A DNA stretch of 64,000 nt, from assembly GCA_021521415.1 (NCBI GenBank), contig JAIQDT010000830.1:310001-374000 (forward strand). The letters are read 5' to 3'. The stretch comes from Bidens hawaiensis (Eukaryota > Streptophyta > Magnoliopsida > Asterales > Asteraceae). The translations under genes were made by a program, and so were the position numbers. Shown here one piece after another: positions 21,591-33,862 of this stretch (position 1 is the stretch's first letter; every line of letters starts with the position of its first letter). Below the pieces are notes generated by a model. That model had not been told where the DNA came from and did no database searches. It saw only the letters and a list, made by a program, of their open reading frames with translations.

Positions 21591-24500
21591 TGTGACACCC
21601 GGTAATTATTTCACACTCTAATCTATATACTTGATTTAAAATATGTGTTGATTATATAAGTTATATGACGTATAAACCATAGTATACTTGAAATGTGAAC
21701 GAGAACAGTCGTAATGCCTATAGGATTGTATAAAGTGCCGATGAGAACTACTATATGATAAAGACAGCCCAGTAATAGTCAGAGGTGACAAACATATCAA
21801 GCTAAATATATACCTATGATCCAATATAAGGGGTAATGGTAAGACCATGTGCAGTAATGTTCTAATACTCTAATTAGGACCAAAACGCCATAAACGTTTA
21901 AATAATGGAATATAGTCGCCGAACCGGCCAAATCAATGATACATTATACAGTGAGATGACCAAGATATGAAACTATGAAGGAATTAAAGGTATACTAGTC
22001 AAAATAATATGAAGTTAATAATTTAAACAATCCATAAAGGATTACAATATGGAGCATTATTTAACCAAATATAACTCCGGGCTAAATTTAAATATACATC
22101 ATACCGGGAACCAAAATAAATACGGGTTCCATATCATCTATAATATACCCAAAGTTCAAACAGAAGAGTGGAAAAACTCTGCGTGACATTGGGAAACCCG
22201 TGGGAAGAATCCTTGCGAAAAACCCTAATAACCAAAAATCCTTTTCAAAGACCCTGTGCTCAAAGACCTGCGGGAAGACCCTGCGGACCTGCGGGAAGAC
22301 CTGCGGGAAGACCCTGCGGGAAGACCTGCGGGAAGAACCTGCGGGAAGACCCTGCGGGAAGACTCTGCGGGAAGACCCTGCGGGAAGACTCTGCGGGAAG
22401 ACCCTGCGGGTAGACCCTGCGGGTAGACCCTGCGGGAAGACCTGCGGGAAGACCTGCGGGAAGGGAATACTTCCGCCCAAAATGAGCCAGTCTATGCTTC
22501 TGGAAGATCTTATCTTTTACCTGCCAAGGTATGGGCACAATATTGAAAGTACTGCAAGATCAAGCAAAATCTTCCTAACCATTCCCTATGGCCGCCTACC
22601 CCCATTCCATCAAATAAACAACAATAAAAACCATGCTTTGACTAACTATTTCACTTTATGGTGTAAGATTTGACACCCTTAAATCAAGGGATTGTAATCT
22701 TTTGGATCCCCCAAATCAAGGGATGTGTTCCCTTGGGTTTGCCTATAAATAAGACCAATTATTTTGATGAAAAAACACCACACACAAACTCATACAAACC
22801 CTTAAACACACTCCAAATTTCTCTCTTTTCATGGCTGAAGAACAGCAGCAGCGCAACACCAAGCAACCGCCTCTTTGCAACCCATTTTCTCTATAATTCT
22901 GCCCTGAACCTTCTGAACCCTATATATCGTTGGAAAGCTAGAAGAAATCCTTAAACCTTAGTGGAAAGCCTAGAACGGATCTCTGCCCGGAAAACCTCGG
23001 TAAGAAGCTTTGAACCTTCGAAGGTCACTGCTGGGAAACTGCATTTTCCAGCAGTACCCACCTCTCTTCTTTTGTTCATATCTCACAAACTACTTGGTAT
23101 TTTTCGGTGATTCTTGTTTAGAAATCCAAGGAAACTCGTAAGGATCACGAACCATCTTTCGAATATCCATTTCCGGCTTAATTTCAGCACTTGGTAAGCC
23201 TAAAAGTCTAATTGTTCTTCATAAAATACTTGCTGGAAAATGATTCTTTTCTGTCCAGCCAACACACACTCGTTTCCTTTGATTTTAACACTTGTGTTCA
23301 TGTTTAATAAACATATTCTAGAGCCTACACTACAAGACCATCATCCAAGAGCCTAAACACGCTCAAGAACGTCTCGAAAAACCGACATTTCCAAGGTAAT
23401 AAAATCATATTATGTTTAATAGAAAAACATGGATTAAGCCTAAGATACATATATTTAATGAGGTGATAAATCATGAATATAAACTTGAAGTGTGACATAT
23501 AAGTAAGGATAAATCATGTTAAGTAAAAGATATAAAGGATTTAAAGGGGTGTTTAAGGAAGGTTAAGGTAAAAATGATCTTCAGTAGTAAAACCCATTTA
23601 TAAATAAACAAGATGATCTAAATGTAAAAATGGAATTTTGGTTATGTTAAACTTTACAAAGGATATAACTAACGTATTAAAAACCGTATCGGGTTTGTCA
23701 TAAAAGTAAAAATAATAATAGTAATAATAATAGTAATAATAATAATAATAATGATAAAATATGAGTACTAGTAAGATATATATAATATATGCTTATAAGA
23801 TTTAAAAAGGATATTAATAATACTTATAATATATACATAACAAAATAAGTATACAAGTCATACACATATATTCCTATATATGTGCAATAAATATAAAATA
23901 CGGGTTTTTGTGATGGACATTGCGAGTAACTGGAAGGGTGGAGGTGCCGGTAGTCGGGACGTCCTGTCTAGGCTGGTAACTGAATATATCATAGATGGGC
24001 CCGTTACCTACCTGGGGACTAACGATGAGAGCTCCAAAACCTATTAGGCCAAAGCATGTCACGAACGTCATGATTACCGACTAATAATTTGTATCGAGCA
24101 TTCCCTAATGCTCGGAGGATATATATATAAAGAGAATATAACGGGCATATATATAACAAGTATAAGACGTTGTCTAACGTCCATATCGCTAAGGTATAAA
24201 AAATACATATATACCGTCACCTCATAAGTATGTATCGGGCTAAGTATTAATAGTAGTATAAGTATTATATACTGAAGAATGTACGTATACGATATAATAC
24301 AGGAAACTCACCAAGTATAACGGAACATTATTCCTCGATTTAAGGTGAGTCTCACAGCCCCTATTTTCACTATTTTCACTATGTTTTAAACTGTTTTCGG
24401 GGCGAGGGACACGTGTTTAAATATGTTTTATCATGGTGTATATCTTGATTTACAATGTGCGTGTACATGAGATATTTGGCGCGCTCATGGTACATAAAGT

Positions 24501-25152
24501 CCCCGGTATATATTGTAACCATAAACTATAGGCAACTATAGCCGAGGAACTCTACGGGTAGTACTACTGGTCTGACCAACCCACTCGTAAGTGGTCGCGC
24601 CACTTTATAAGACGGGTGCTTAGTTTTCCGATTTATTTATTCCCTCGTGGACTCGTGGGATGTTATGTGGGGCTTTATGGTGTATATATATAGTCAAGGA
24701 ATGGTTACGAACTCATGTATTCACGTTACACTGCAAGTCATGGATATTGCATTCATGACGTTATGAGAATTATATTAGAAAGCATTTTATCGAGTCACAA
24801 AACTTGTGAACTCACTCAGTTTATACTGATTAAATTATTTTACGTGTCTTTCAGGTTTTTAGCCACGTGGAGAGGTCACGGTGTCTCACTACGATTTTAT
24901 GTTTAACTATGGAAATTTCATGTATGAGGATTTTATATTTTGGAGTTTTCACGGTTATATCTCCCTTCGGCAGGACATAACTGTGAAATCTCAATATGTT
25001 ATATGTAAACCTTTTTATGGATATTTTTGTAAAACTTATATTATGAATGAAATCCTCATGTATTTAATCATATAGTTGTTGCTTAACCGCGCTCTCGAAA
25101 ACCTTTCATGAGTCGCACACCGGTTGTTTCCGGCTATGGACCGGGTGTGACA
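21591..25152 (+). repeat. 3' LTR of the chromovirus (3,562 bp)
   Basis: It is nearly identical to 12,202-15,712. I count about twelve scattered substitutions, for example at the equivalents of 12,252, 13,533, 14,125, 14,693 and 15,272. It ends TGTGACA, followed by the ATCAT target duplication. The TATA box is at 22,744-22,750. Confidence 0.93.
22265..22463 (+). repeat. GC-rich tandem repeat in the 3' LTR (expanded copy)
   Basis: This is the same CTGCGGGAAGAC-type array as in the 5' LTR, but 51 bp longer. The two LTRs are identical at insertion in the usual model, so the change happened during or after that copying cycle. Confidence 0.88.
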
Positions 25153-25157
25153 ATCAT

Positions 25158-26501
25158 GTTCTTAATGGTATGGGACGTAAGTAAGAGGACCACGTATGAC
25201 TAACAGCGGGATGATCACTGAATCATCAAGATTTTACTTCACCGTACTTGATGTAATTGAGTGTAATGATTGCAGTAAACTGCGGGTTTATGCTTAAAAG
25301 TTTTTATTATTAAATATCAGAAGATACCCAGATGAACAACTGTAGAACGACCCGTGGTCTCCGAACCTGAGGCATCCCATCAATACAGGATTTAAGGCTA
25401 TAAAACCATACGCCTATAAAGTGTTAACCACTAAAACTAAAAGTGCAAGATTTAAGTTTATATCACAAGCTACACGGTATACTTTAACGTTTAAACCTAC
25501 CCAAGCATCGTATGATAGCGTATTCAGATTTCTATAAAATTCATAATTTTCTACAATCGAACTAAAATTGAGGCTTGAGTATGGCCCGACCTTTCATCTC
25601 GTATTTTATACAGACTTAACATGTATTACACTAAAAATCATATATTATCGTTTAAAACCAACTATCAAACTGCCCTTTCATTCTTAAGGCTGAGCCTACA
25701 GGTACACATCCCAAGTTAAGTGTGTGTTCTTTTAATTATATTTTATTATTAGTAGTTTGAAAAACCGATTCCCGGTAAGTATCCTCATCTCCCATTTATA
25801 CGCAAAAAGAAACAAAATCAATGGACATTTTTCAAAACTTTTTTTTTATTTTATTATTTTTAGATATAAATAAAAACTTAAACGAAAAAACATATGTATT
25901 CCCATCCCCACACTTAAAATTTGCATTGTTCTCAATGTAGGAACGGAAACACGACTCAAAATTTTAAAACAAAACAAAACCTAAAAATACAAAAATAAAT
26001 AAAAACAAAATAAAGCTAAAATCAAAAAACTAAAAATATAAAAACAAATTAAAAAAGGAAAAAACTTAGCTGGTAGTATGCAAGAAGTATGATGCTAATG
26101 TCTTCTTCCACAAATGCCCTCCATCTCCGAAAGTGCTCCACAACCAGTATCTCCTTTCTCTCGTATAAGAACGGAAGTGGCAACAATACAAACAATTCTA
26201 AAAATTCATCTTATCAACTTGATAGATTTAATCATTTAAAGTACGTAACCAGACCAACCAACAAACATGAATAAAAACAGCAAATAAATAATAAGAAAAG
26301 TATACGGCTCCTGCTGCTCCATCCCCACACTTGAATGTTGCATTATACATCAAGGGGATCTTCTCTCTATCTTCCTTCACATCTTACAAAAACTTAAAAA
26401 TAAAGTAAAACTACAAAAAAACTACGTTAGTGATTCAAAGAAAAATAATAATAAAATAGAAATAAAATAGGAAAGAATGTACAAACTCTACACTTGAGTT
26501 T
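25158..26501 (-). other. Internal 3' noncoding region of the Athila-like element, second part
   Basis: This continues the region interrupted at 12,201. Shared stretches with about 62,300-63,030 include GGCATCCCATCAATACAGG-like and CCATCCCCACACTT segments. Pyrimidine-rich CCATCCCCACACTT motifs at about 25,900 and 26,320 read as purine tracts on the element's strand. I see no credible ORF before the end of integrase at 26,502. Confidence 0.6.
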
Positions 26502-28400
26502 TCACTCAAGAACCACGTGTGACAATTCAGTGTGACGGACGAGAGGAATTTCCTCCATCTCGATTGATTCTTCCGGTCCTCCAAGATAGTGCTTCAAACG
26601 ATGACTGTTCACCTTCCATGATGTTCCATTATCCGGATTCTCTAACTCCAATACTCCATACGGGAAAACTTCTTTCACCAAGTACGGTCCCGTCCACTTC
26701 GATCTCAACTTTCCTGCAAACAACTTTAAACGAGAGTTAAACAATAATACCTTGTCGCCTTTCTTGAACTCTTTGCCGCCTTTCAACCGCCGATCGTGTA
26801 CAGCTTTCGTCTTTTCTTTTATGTTCAAAGATCGGGAATATGCTACATCCCGAAACTCCTCCAACTCATGAATCTGAAAGTATCTTTTCCTTGCGGCCTC
26901 GGTAAGATCGACATTCACCGTCTTCAATGCCCAATAAGCTCAATGCTCCAACTCAAACGGAAGATGACAAGACTTACCGTAAACAAGCATAAACGGTGTA
27001 GTACCCAACGGAGTCTTGTACGCGGTCCGGAATGCCCACAATGCATCATCTAACTTCTCCGACCAATCTTTCCGACTAACCCCAACTGTCTTTTCCAAAA
27101 TCCTCTTCACCCCTCGATTTGCATTCTTGACTTGACCATTCGTTTGAGGGTGATAGGCAATAGAGGTACGATGAGTAACCCCATAACGAGCTAACGCCTT
27201 CTCCATGACGGTATTACAAAAATGGGTTCCCAGATCACTAATAATAGCTCTCGGAGTACCGAACCGAGTAAATAACTTCTTAAGAAATTTCACAACCACC
27301 CGTGCATCATTCGTGGCCAATGCTTGGGCTTCCACCCACTTCGACACATAATCTATAGCCACCAAAATATACTTATTACCGTTCGACGTGGGAAACGGTC
27401 CCATGAAGTCAATGCCCCAAACGTCAAAGAGTTCAAGAATTTGTATGGGGTTTTGATGCATCTCATTATTGGAAGAAATATTATCTGTTCTTTCGCACGC
27501 ATCACAAAGCTTCACAAACTCTTCAGCATCTTTAACAACTGTTGGCCAATAGAACCCACTATCAAACACCTTCTGTGCCGTAGCATGCGCACCATGATGA
27601 CCTCCAGTCAACCCTTCATGAACATGCTTGAGAATATCCCAACCTTCCTCTTTCGTCACACATTTCCTTAAAATCCGATCACCACCAATCTTGAACAAAA
27701 ACGGGTCATCCCACACATACCTATTCACATCCCAGAAAAACTTCCTCTTTTGTTGCGTAGTCATACTCTCTAACACGAAACCATTAGCCAAATAATGAGC
27801 AAAATCAGTGAACCATGGCATACCTTGCTTTTCAGCCGCAACAAAATCGATCGGCTCGTGAGGGAATGTATCTCCAATATCCTCCTCACGCAACTCTTCT
27901 CTCCTCGAGTCTTCTAAGCGGGATAAATGATTGCCCGCTACGTTTTCCGCACCCCTCTTATCTTTGATCTCGATGTCAAACTCGGAAAGTAGGAGAATCC
28001 ACCGTATAAGACGAGGCTTCGCGTCTTTCTTGTGAAAGAGAAAACGCAAAGCTGCATGATCGGTTAAAACGGTGGTCTTCGAAAGTACGAGATACGAGCG
28101 GAACTTGTCAAATGCGAAAACAACGGCTAAAAGCTCCTTCTCGGTGGTGGTGTAGTTCTGTTAGGCATCATTCAACCTCTTGCTAGCATAATAGATGGGG
28201 TCAAAATGTTTATCCCGCCTTTGCCCCAAAACCGCTCCAACCGCATAATCACTAGCATCACACATGAGCTCGAACGACAAACTCCAATCGGGAGAACAAA
28301 GAATGGGAGCACTTACGAGCTTTTCTTTCAAAATCGTGAACGCCTTCACACATTCATCATCAAAAACAAACGGTACGTCTTTCTCGAGGAGTCTGGTCAT
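26502..28400 (-). pseudogene. RNase H and integrase part of Athila-like pol
   Basis: One minus-strand frame runs from 28,400 to 26,502 broken by just two stops: TAA at 28,161-28,163 and TGA at 26,940-26,942. RNase H shows LMCDASDYAVGAVLGQ and, further on, [11 protein letters not shown] and NHLSRLED. The integrase zinc-binding region has [12 protein letters not shown] and LCDACERT. The catalytic domain has [12 protein letters not shown] and IISDLGTHF. The position where the catalytic Glu is expected reads [10 protein letters not shown], so Lys appears to replace it. The C-terminal part has FNSRLKLFAGKLRSKWTGPY. An active enzyme is unlikely. Confidence 0.88.
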
Positions 28401-28503
28401 CGGGCGGGTAATTTTGGAAAGTCTTTGATAAATCGCCGATAAAATCCCGCATGACCCAAGAAACTCCTAATTGTCTTCACATTCGTCGTTGGAGGAAGTC
28501 TAC

Positions 28504-29653
28504 TTATAGTATCAATCTTTGCCCGATCCACCTGAATACGATCTCTCGAGACTTATGACCCAACACGATCCCTTCCGTCACTATAAAATGGCATTTTTTC
28601 CAATTCAGCATCAACTTCGTTTCGATAAACCTCTTCAACATCTTCTCAAGATTAGCCAAACACTGATCGAAAGAATTTCCGTAAACCGAAAAATCGTCCA
28701 TAAACACCTCCATGGACGTCTCTATCATATCTTGAAATATGGCCACCATACAATGCTGAAATGTAGCCGGGGAATTACACGTTCCAAACGGCATGCAACG
28801 GTACGCAAACGTGCCATACGGACATGTAAAAGTCGTCTTCTCTTGGTCTTCCGGTGCAATAGGAATCTGAAAATAACCCGAAAAACTGTCAAGAAAACAA
28901 TAAAACTATTGACCTGCCAAACGCTCCAACATCTGATCAATAAACGGCAACGGGAAGTGGTCCTTCCGGGTGGCATCATTCAACCGCCGATAGTCAATAC
29001 ACACTCGCCAACCGGTAACCGTACGCGAAGGGATAAGCTCATTCTTCTCATTCATCACCACAGTCATACCTCCTTTCTTCTGAACAACTTGGTTTGGGCT
29101 CACCCATGGAGAGTCGGAAATCGGGTAGATCATCCCGGCATTCATCAACTTCAATACCTCCTTCTTCACCACCTCTTGCATATTCGGATTGAGACGTCTT
29201 TGTGGTTGCGCCACCCGCTTGTATTCATCCTCCATTAAAATCCGGTATGTGCAATAAGCGGGACTAATACCTTGAATATCGGACAATCTTCATGCAATCG
29301 CCTATGTAGCTTCAACACGTCAATCAGCTTCATCTTTTCTTCCTCCGTAAGCTTGGATGACACAATAACGGGTAAGTTCGAGCCTTCATCAAGATATGCA
29401 TACTCCAAGTGTGACGGGAGGACTTTCAACTCCAATGGAGCGGGCTACTCCTCAGAACCCGCGTCACTCTCACAACTAATCTCATTCACCTCTATCATCT
29501 CAGGCAAACCCGAAATCTCAACCAACTCATCATAAACTGAATCGTTCTCAAACAACTTATCCTCACCCAAATCGTCACAATCAACCAACCCATTACTTCC
29601 CACGAGATCCGCACCACAAATATAATCGAAACAACTATCGATACCTGCAATAA
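28504..29653 (-). pseudogene. Reverse transcriptase part of Athila-like pol
   Basis: Segments in changing frames cover the protease-RT linker (29,445-29,653; 29,235-29,435 with LPSHLEYAYLDEGSNLPVI), the RT fingers and palm (28,906-29,286 with GWRVCIDYRRLNDATRKDHF) and the catalytic region (28,504-28,794 with MPFGTCNSPATFQ and VFMDDFSVYG). At least three frame changes separate them, near 29,280, 28,900-28,800 and 28,500-28,400. It belongs upstream of the RNase H part and is not functional. Confidence 0.85.
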
Positions 29654-29658
29654 ACAAG

Positions 29659-31337
29659 TGATGTGTGTTGGATATGTCTAAAAGAATGACCCTCACAACT
29701 AAGCTTTAAATTTAAAACGAAAATCCTAAAACCACACACAACCGGCAAGTGTACCGATCGCAAGTAGTATAGACCTAGGAAGTCCGAGTATCGAACACGA
29801 GGACACGTAAGAAAGCTAATGATCACTAACCCTAGACAAGACCTACCTAAGAATAATATTTAATTGATTTTAATTTTGATTTTTCTTTTTATAAAATGAC
29901 TTAACTGGACTGACTGACAAAAGTTACCAAAAATAGAAAACTTAACGGAAAACTGACTGTGTTGACTTCGGATGGAGAAAAACGTCTACCTAGGTCTGAA
30001 TCAAACTGTAGGCCTAACAAGCAAATGGATTGGATGATATCTAGACACCGGTTCCTAAAGATGACACGACTAAGGATCGCTTAGGCTCACTGGATCACCT
30101 CTCGGTCTCACTCAATAAACCTTAACTACTCTTAACCGGCTAAAACGACCAAACCGGGAAACAATTGTTAACGTGTTCTAATGCTGACTCACCTCTCGGT
30201 CTCACAGACACTCGACCCTAATGGAAATGAATAATACACAACCAAGGATAGAGGAACAATTCAACTTAAACCAAAATAGATCAACTAGTCGCTCAAAACA
30301 CCTAAACCTGACAAGAAACGAACTCGCTCTTGCGCAATTCTTATTCTGGCATGCAAGGCAATGAGACAACCCTAACTTCTTATCACCTCTCGGTCTCTAA
30401 GAAGGTGTCTAACCGCTGTACTTTAACCATAAATTCATGCAACAAAACCCTACGGTTGTACCTACCGCAAACAAACCCTAAACACAAAGTCTAGAATCAA
30501 ACAAGCACCGATCAATCAATACAAAACTAATCAATCAACGTAAGGAGTTTAAGCAATGAGTTACCAAAATTTCCAGCCCTTAAACACAACCTATTTCATG
30601 TCTAAATCAAACTTTACAATAACAATTAAAGTCTATTAATCAAACAATCCATAAAACTCATCAAACACTAGCAATTATCATCATTCCTAGGTAGAACCGA
30701 TAAGATTAGCCTCTAATCATATTTGGACAGCAGATATTTATCAATAAAAACATTGTATAACTCATCTCAAACATCAATTCAATCATTCAATGATCAACAA
30801 TAATCATAAACAAGTCAATATCTCATGCAATTGCAAAACTACTAATGAATTGAACAAGCAAATCAAATTGTTGAACAATGTTATAAAAGAAAGGATATAT
30901 GATGAATATGGGCTGCTTCTTGGCTGTGAAAACTGATAGTAAACGATCTCGAGCTTTGGTTCTTGCCTCTTCTTCCTTCCTTAGCCGCCACCACCTTCAA
31001 ACCCTGACTTTTTTTCTCTTTTCTTCCCTTGCTGATTTCCGACCGGAACTATGGGGGCTGCATAGGGTTATTATTTTTTTTATGTTATAATAAAAAAAAG
31101 GTAGGCATGGGCTTGTCCAACATGTAATCGGGCCGGGCTTTTAGCTTTGTCTTGAAATAGTATGCGTAAAGGGCCTTTAAACTCCTCGAAAAGTCCGGTT
31201 TCTTCATTCTTTAACCCATAACCTACAAGATAATTAAAACTATGTATAACCTATACGAAACAAGTTAAAATACATAAAATATAATATAATAACGTAGATA
31301 AAAGGTGCGGAAAATAGGTGTGTTTTACAACACATCA
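29659..31337 (-). mobile_element. Solo LTR (1,679 bp) nested in Athila-like pol
   Basis: The stretch starts TGATGTGTGTTGG and ends CAACACATCA, inverted ends of about 8-10 bp. Its flanks are ACAAG (29,654-29,658) and ACGAG (31,338-31,342), a 5-bp duplication with one change. It interrupts coding sequence: protease residues FHSVYFINSL end at the right junction and LFIAGIDSCFDYICGADL resume at the left. The opening part (ACCGGCAAGTGTACCGATCG, then AAGTCCGAGTATCGAAC) parallels the LTR at 33,863, so it comes from a related family. No internal region is left, as after LTR-LTR recombination. Confidence 0.82.
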
Positions 31338-31342
31338 ACGAG

Positions 31343-31962
31343 TTAATAAAATAAACCGAGTGGAATGGACCACTAAAATCATCTTGATCACTCGGATGCT
31401 TCATCGACCTCGCGACATCATAAGTAACATTCTCATCACCAACCCGAAGCGTGATCTTCCCATCAAACACATCGATAAGCGCCTTCGCGGTTCGTAAGAA
31501 CAGACGACCAAGAATAATGGGAACCTTCTCGTCGGCTTCCATGTCAAGCACCACAAAGTCAACCGGGAACACAAACTTATCCACATTTACTAACAAATTC
31601 TCGATAATACCTCACGGATACTTAACCGAACGATCGGTTAACGATAAAGACATGCGAGTCGGTGTAAGCTCACCCAACTCCAACTTCTCGTACAAGGAAT
31701 ACGGCATCAAATTTATACTTGCACCCAAATCCGCTAATGCATGGCTCATCGCATCACTAGCAAACAAACACGGAATCGTAAACACTCCTGGGTCCGACAA
31801 CTTCTCGGGCACGCGGTTCAACACTACCGCTAAACAATCTCCCATAAGGGGAATCGATGACACCTCCCCCAACCTATCTTTCCTCTTCAACAGGTCTTTC
31901 ATAAACTTTGCGTACTTCGGCATGTGTTGGAGGGCTTCAATGAACAGGAGATTAATCTTCAA
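31343..31962 (-). pseudogene. Protease part of Athila-like gag-pol
   Basis: Two overlapping minus-strand frames (31,962-31,612 and 31,596 leftward) encode the pre-protease segment HMPKYAKFMKDLL, a site ADLGASINLMPYSLY (DLGAS in place of DTGA/DSGA, as is common in this group) and IILGRLFLRTAKALIDVF. A frameshift lies near 31,600-31,612. The right boundary of the nested solo LTR follows at 31,337. Confidence 0.8.
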
Positions 31963-32087
31963 CTGTCAGAACATATCAAGAAAATGCCCATACTCCCGCG
32001 TATATTTCTGGTGTTTCGCGCGAGCGGGATACGGGATGCGAGAGTGATCAATCAAAGGTGATGGCCTGACTTCAACTGGCTTCTTGA

Positions 32088-33655
32088 CTACTGGTGTGCA
32101 ACTGGTACGGTGTTCTGCACTTTACCCGGTACTTCCATCTCGATCTCTTCATCCATCACCTCCTCATCTTCCAATTCAACCTCATTCCTTCTTACCTCGG
32201 GACCCAAAACCCTGCCGCTACGAGTAGTAATTGCTTTTATTTGAGCGGCCGGATTCTGCTGAGTAGAACCTGAAAACTGTCTTGGGGGTCTTTCATTCAA
32301 CTGTCGAGCAATATCACCAATGGTTCGTTACATGTCGAGCATAGCTGATTGTTGATTTTGAAAAGCATATCATGTTCGGCAAGGGTCTTTTGAGTGGCTT
32401 GATCTCTAGTAATGATTTGCTGCATCATCTCGTCCAACTTCTTACTCAGATCCGGCACATTATTCGAACTTTGACCATTAGAGCCATCATTGTTATACTA
32501 TCCCTGATTTCGGTTATAGGGAGCTTGGAAACCAGTTGGCCCACCAGCCTGACGCCAACCCGAGTTACTTTGTCCTTGATTCTGATTCTTGTAGTTGCTC
32601 CAGTTCTGATTGTTGTTGTTGTAAGCATTAGGGAACCTGTTCTGACCAGCCACAAAATCAACATCATGATTGTTCATCAACGGACACTCCAGCGTACCAT
32701 GACCACCTCTACACATCTCACACTTATCCACCTTAGCCTTTAACTCTTTAATCTCTCGGGTGAGATTCTCCAAAGCAGCAGCGATACTAGTATCCAGATT
32801 AACCTGGTGTACACCTCGAGCAGATGAGGATGTACTAGTGGCGGGATTGGAATTCCCATCTCGTGACTTCTTCGCGTACTCAGATTGCGCGAAACTTTCA
32901 AACATCTCGTTACACTCGGTCACATTCTTCTTGTCCATCAAATTACCCCCAACAGCTGTGTCAAACCTCGCTTGAGCTTCATAAGTAAGCCCGTTGTAAA
33001 ACTTCTCAACAAGGGCCTAAGGTGTAAGACCATGTTATGAACAACAGGAAAGCAGATTCTGAAAACGCTCCCATGCTTGGCAGTATGGCTCATCCGGCTC
33101 CATGTGAAAGGAAGGGATCTGATCACGGAAGCGAAAGGCCTTAGCGGGTGGACAGTACTTCTTGATGAATGCATTTCAAAGCGCCACCCAAGTAGTGAAT
33201 GCTCCAGCAGGTTGCGAGTCGAGCCAAGTGGTGGCACGACCTGAAAGTGTAAACGAGAACAAGTGACAGAAGATCGCGTCCTCATTAGCATCTTGCAAAT
33301 TGAACGTTTTGAACACACGAGTCAGACGGTTGATGTGTGCCGATGCATCTTCATCTTCACGGCCATGGAATTGGTGATGTTGGGTGATGTTGGTCATAAC
33401 ATAGGATGGGATTTGCCATGAGTTCGACAATGGGTCTTCAAAAGCTTGTTGGTACACAGTGCGGTTATTTTCGGCCATTGGAACGGGTGTGGGACTTGGT
33501 GGTGATGAATTTGCGGGTGAATTTGTGGGTGATGATTTCGGTGAAGTATCTATGGTGATCGGTTGCTTTTCAGACAATGATGAACTTGCCTCGGACTTCA
33601 ATGGAGTAGGTCCAAAACAATCGAACGGCGGTCCTTGCGAACGAAGATGTGGCAT
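32088..33655 (-). pseudogene. gag of the Athila-like element
   Basis: The start at 33,655 gives the N-terminus and capsid-like region (residues YVMTNITQHHQFHGREDEDA, HINRLTRVFKTFNL). The reading then changes frame near 33,176 and again near 32,941. The part at 32,941-32,498 carries a zinc knuckle CEMCRGGHGTLECP followed by an Asn/Gln-rich stretch. The segment at 32,300-32,088 has AITTRSGR, a motif common just before protease in Athila/Tat-type elements. Stops at about 33,018 and 33,036 lie between the pieces. Confidence 0.83.
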
Positions 33656-33839
33656 ATACCTACAAAACGCACAAGACCGAGTAAGTAGTTTCTAATAAAA
33701 CGAAAATAACGAAAAACAAACTAATAATTAAAAACAAACTAGACTTAATTAGACTTCTACGACTCAAACAAAACGTAAACAAGTAGCACGTATGTTGCAA
33801 GTAGGTCCAATCAAAGCTAATAACGCAATTGCCGAGAGT

Positions 33840-33857
33840 CCCTAGCAACGGCGGCAA
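33840..33857 (-). other. Primer-binding site of the Athila-like element
   Basis: On the minus strand the sequence after the 5' LTR reads TTTTGCCGCCGTTGCTAGGG. This is a mutated form of the tRNA-Asp-type site (TGGCGCCGTTGCCGGGG) known from Athila/Tat elements. Confidence 0.75.
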
Positions 33858-33862
33858 AAACT

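Larger units (their letters stand above)
12202..25152 (+). mobile_element. Complete young chromovirus-type Ty3/gypsy retrotransposon, 12.95 kb
   Basis: The element is bounded by 5-bp duplications ATCAT (12,197-12,201 and 25,153-25,157). In order it has a 3,511-bp LTR, an initiator-Met-type primer site, an extra ORF, a gag-pol ORF, a polypurine tract and a 3,562-bp LTR. By eye the LTRs differ by about a dozen substitutions in some 3.4 kb plus one 51-bp repeat-number change. That is about 0.35%, so the insertion is recent. It lies in the noncoding 3' part of the older Athila-like element. Pol order (RT-RNase H-integrase) and the chromodomain-like tail place it among chromoviruses, probably Tekay/Del-like. 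Confidence 0.93.

Noticed and set aside
26519..29238. Plus-strand ORFs across 26.5-29.2 kb (for example 28,519-29,238)
   Set aside because: They are antisense shadows of the minus-strand Athila-like pol.
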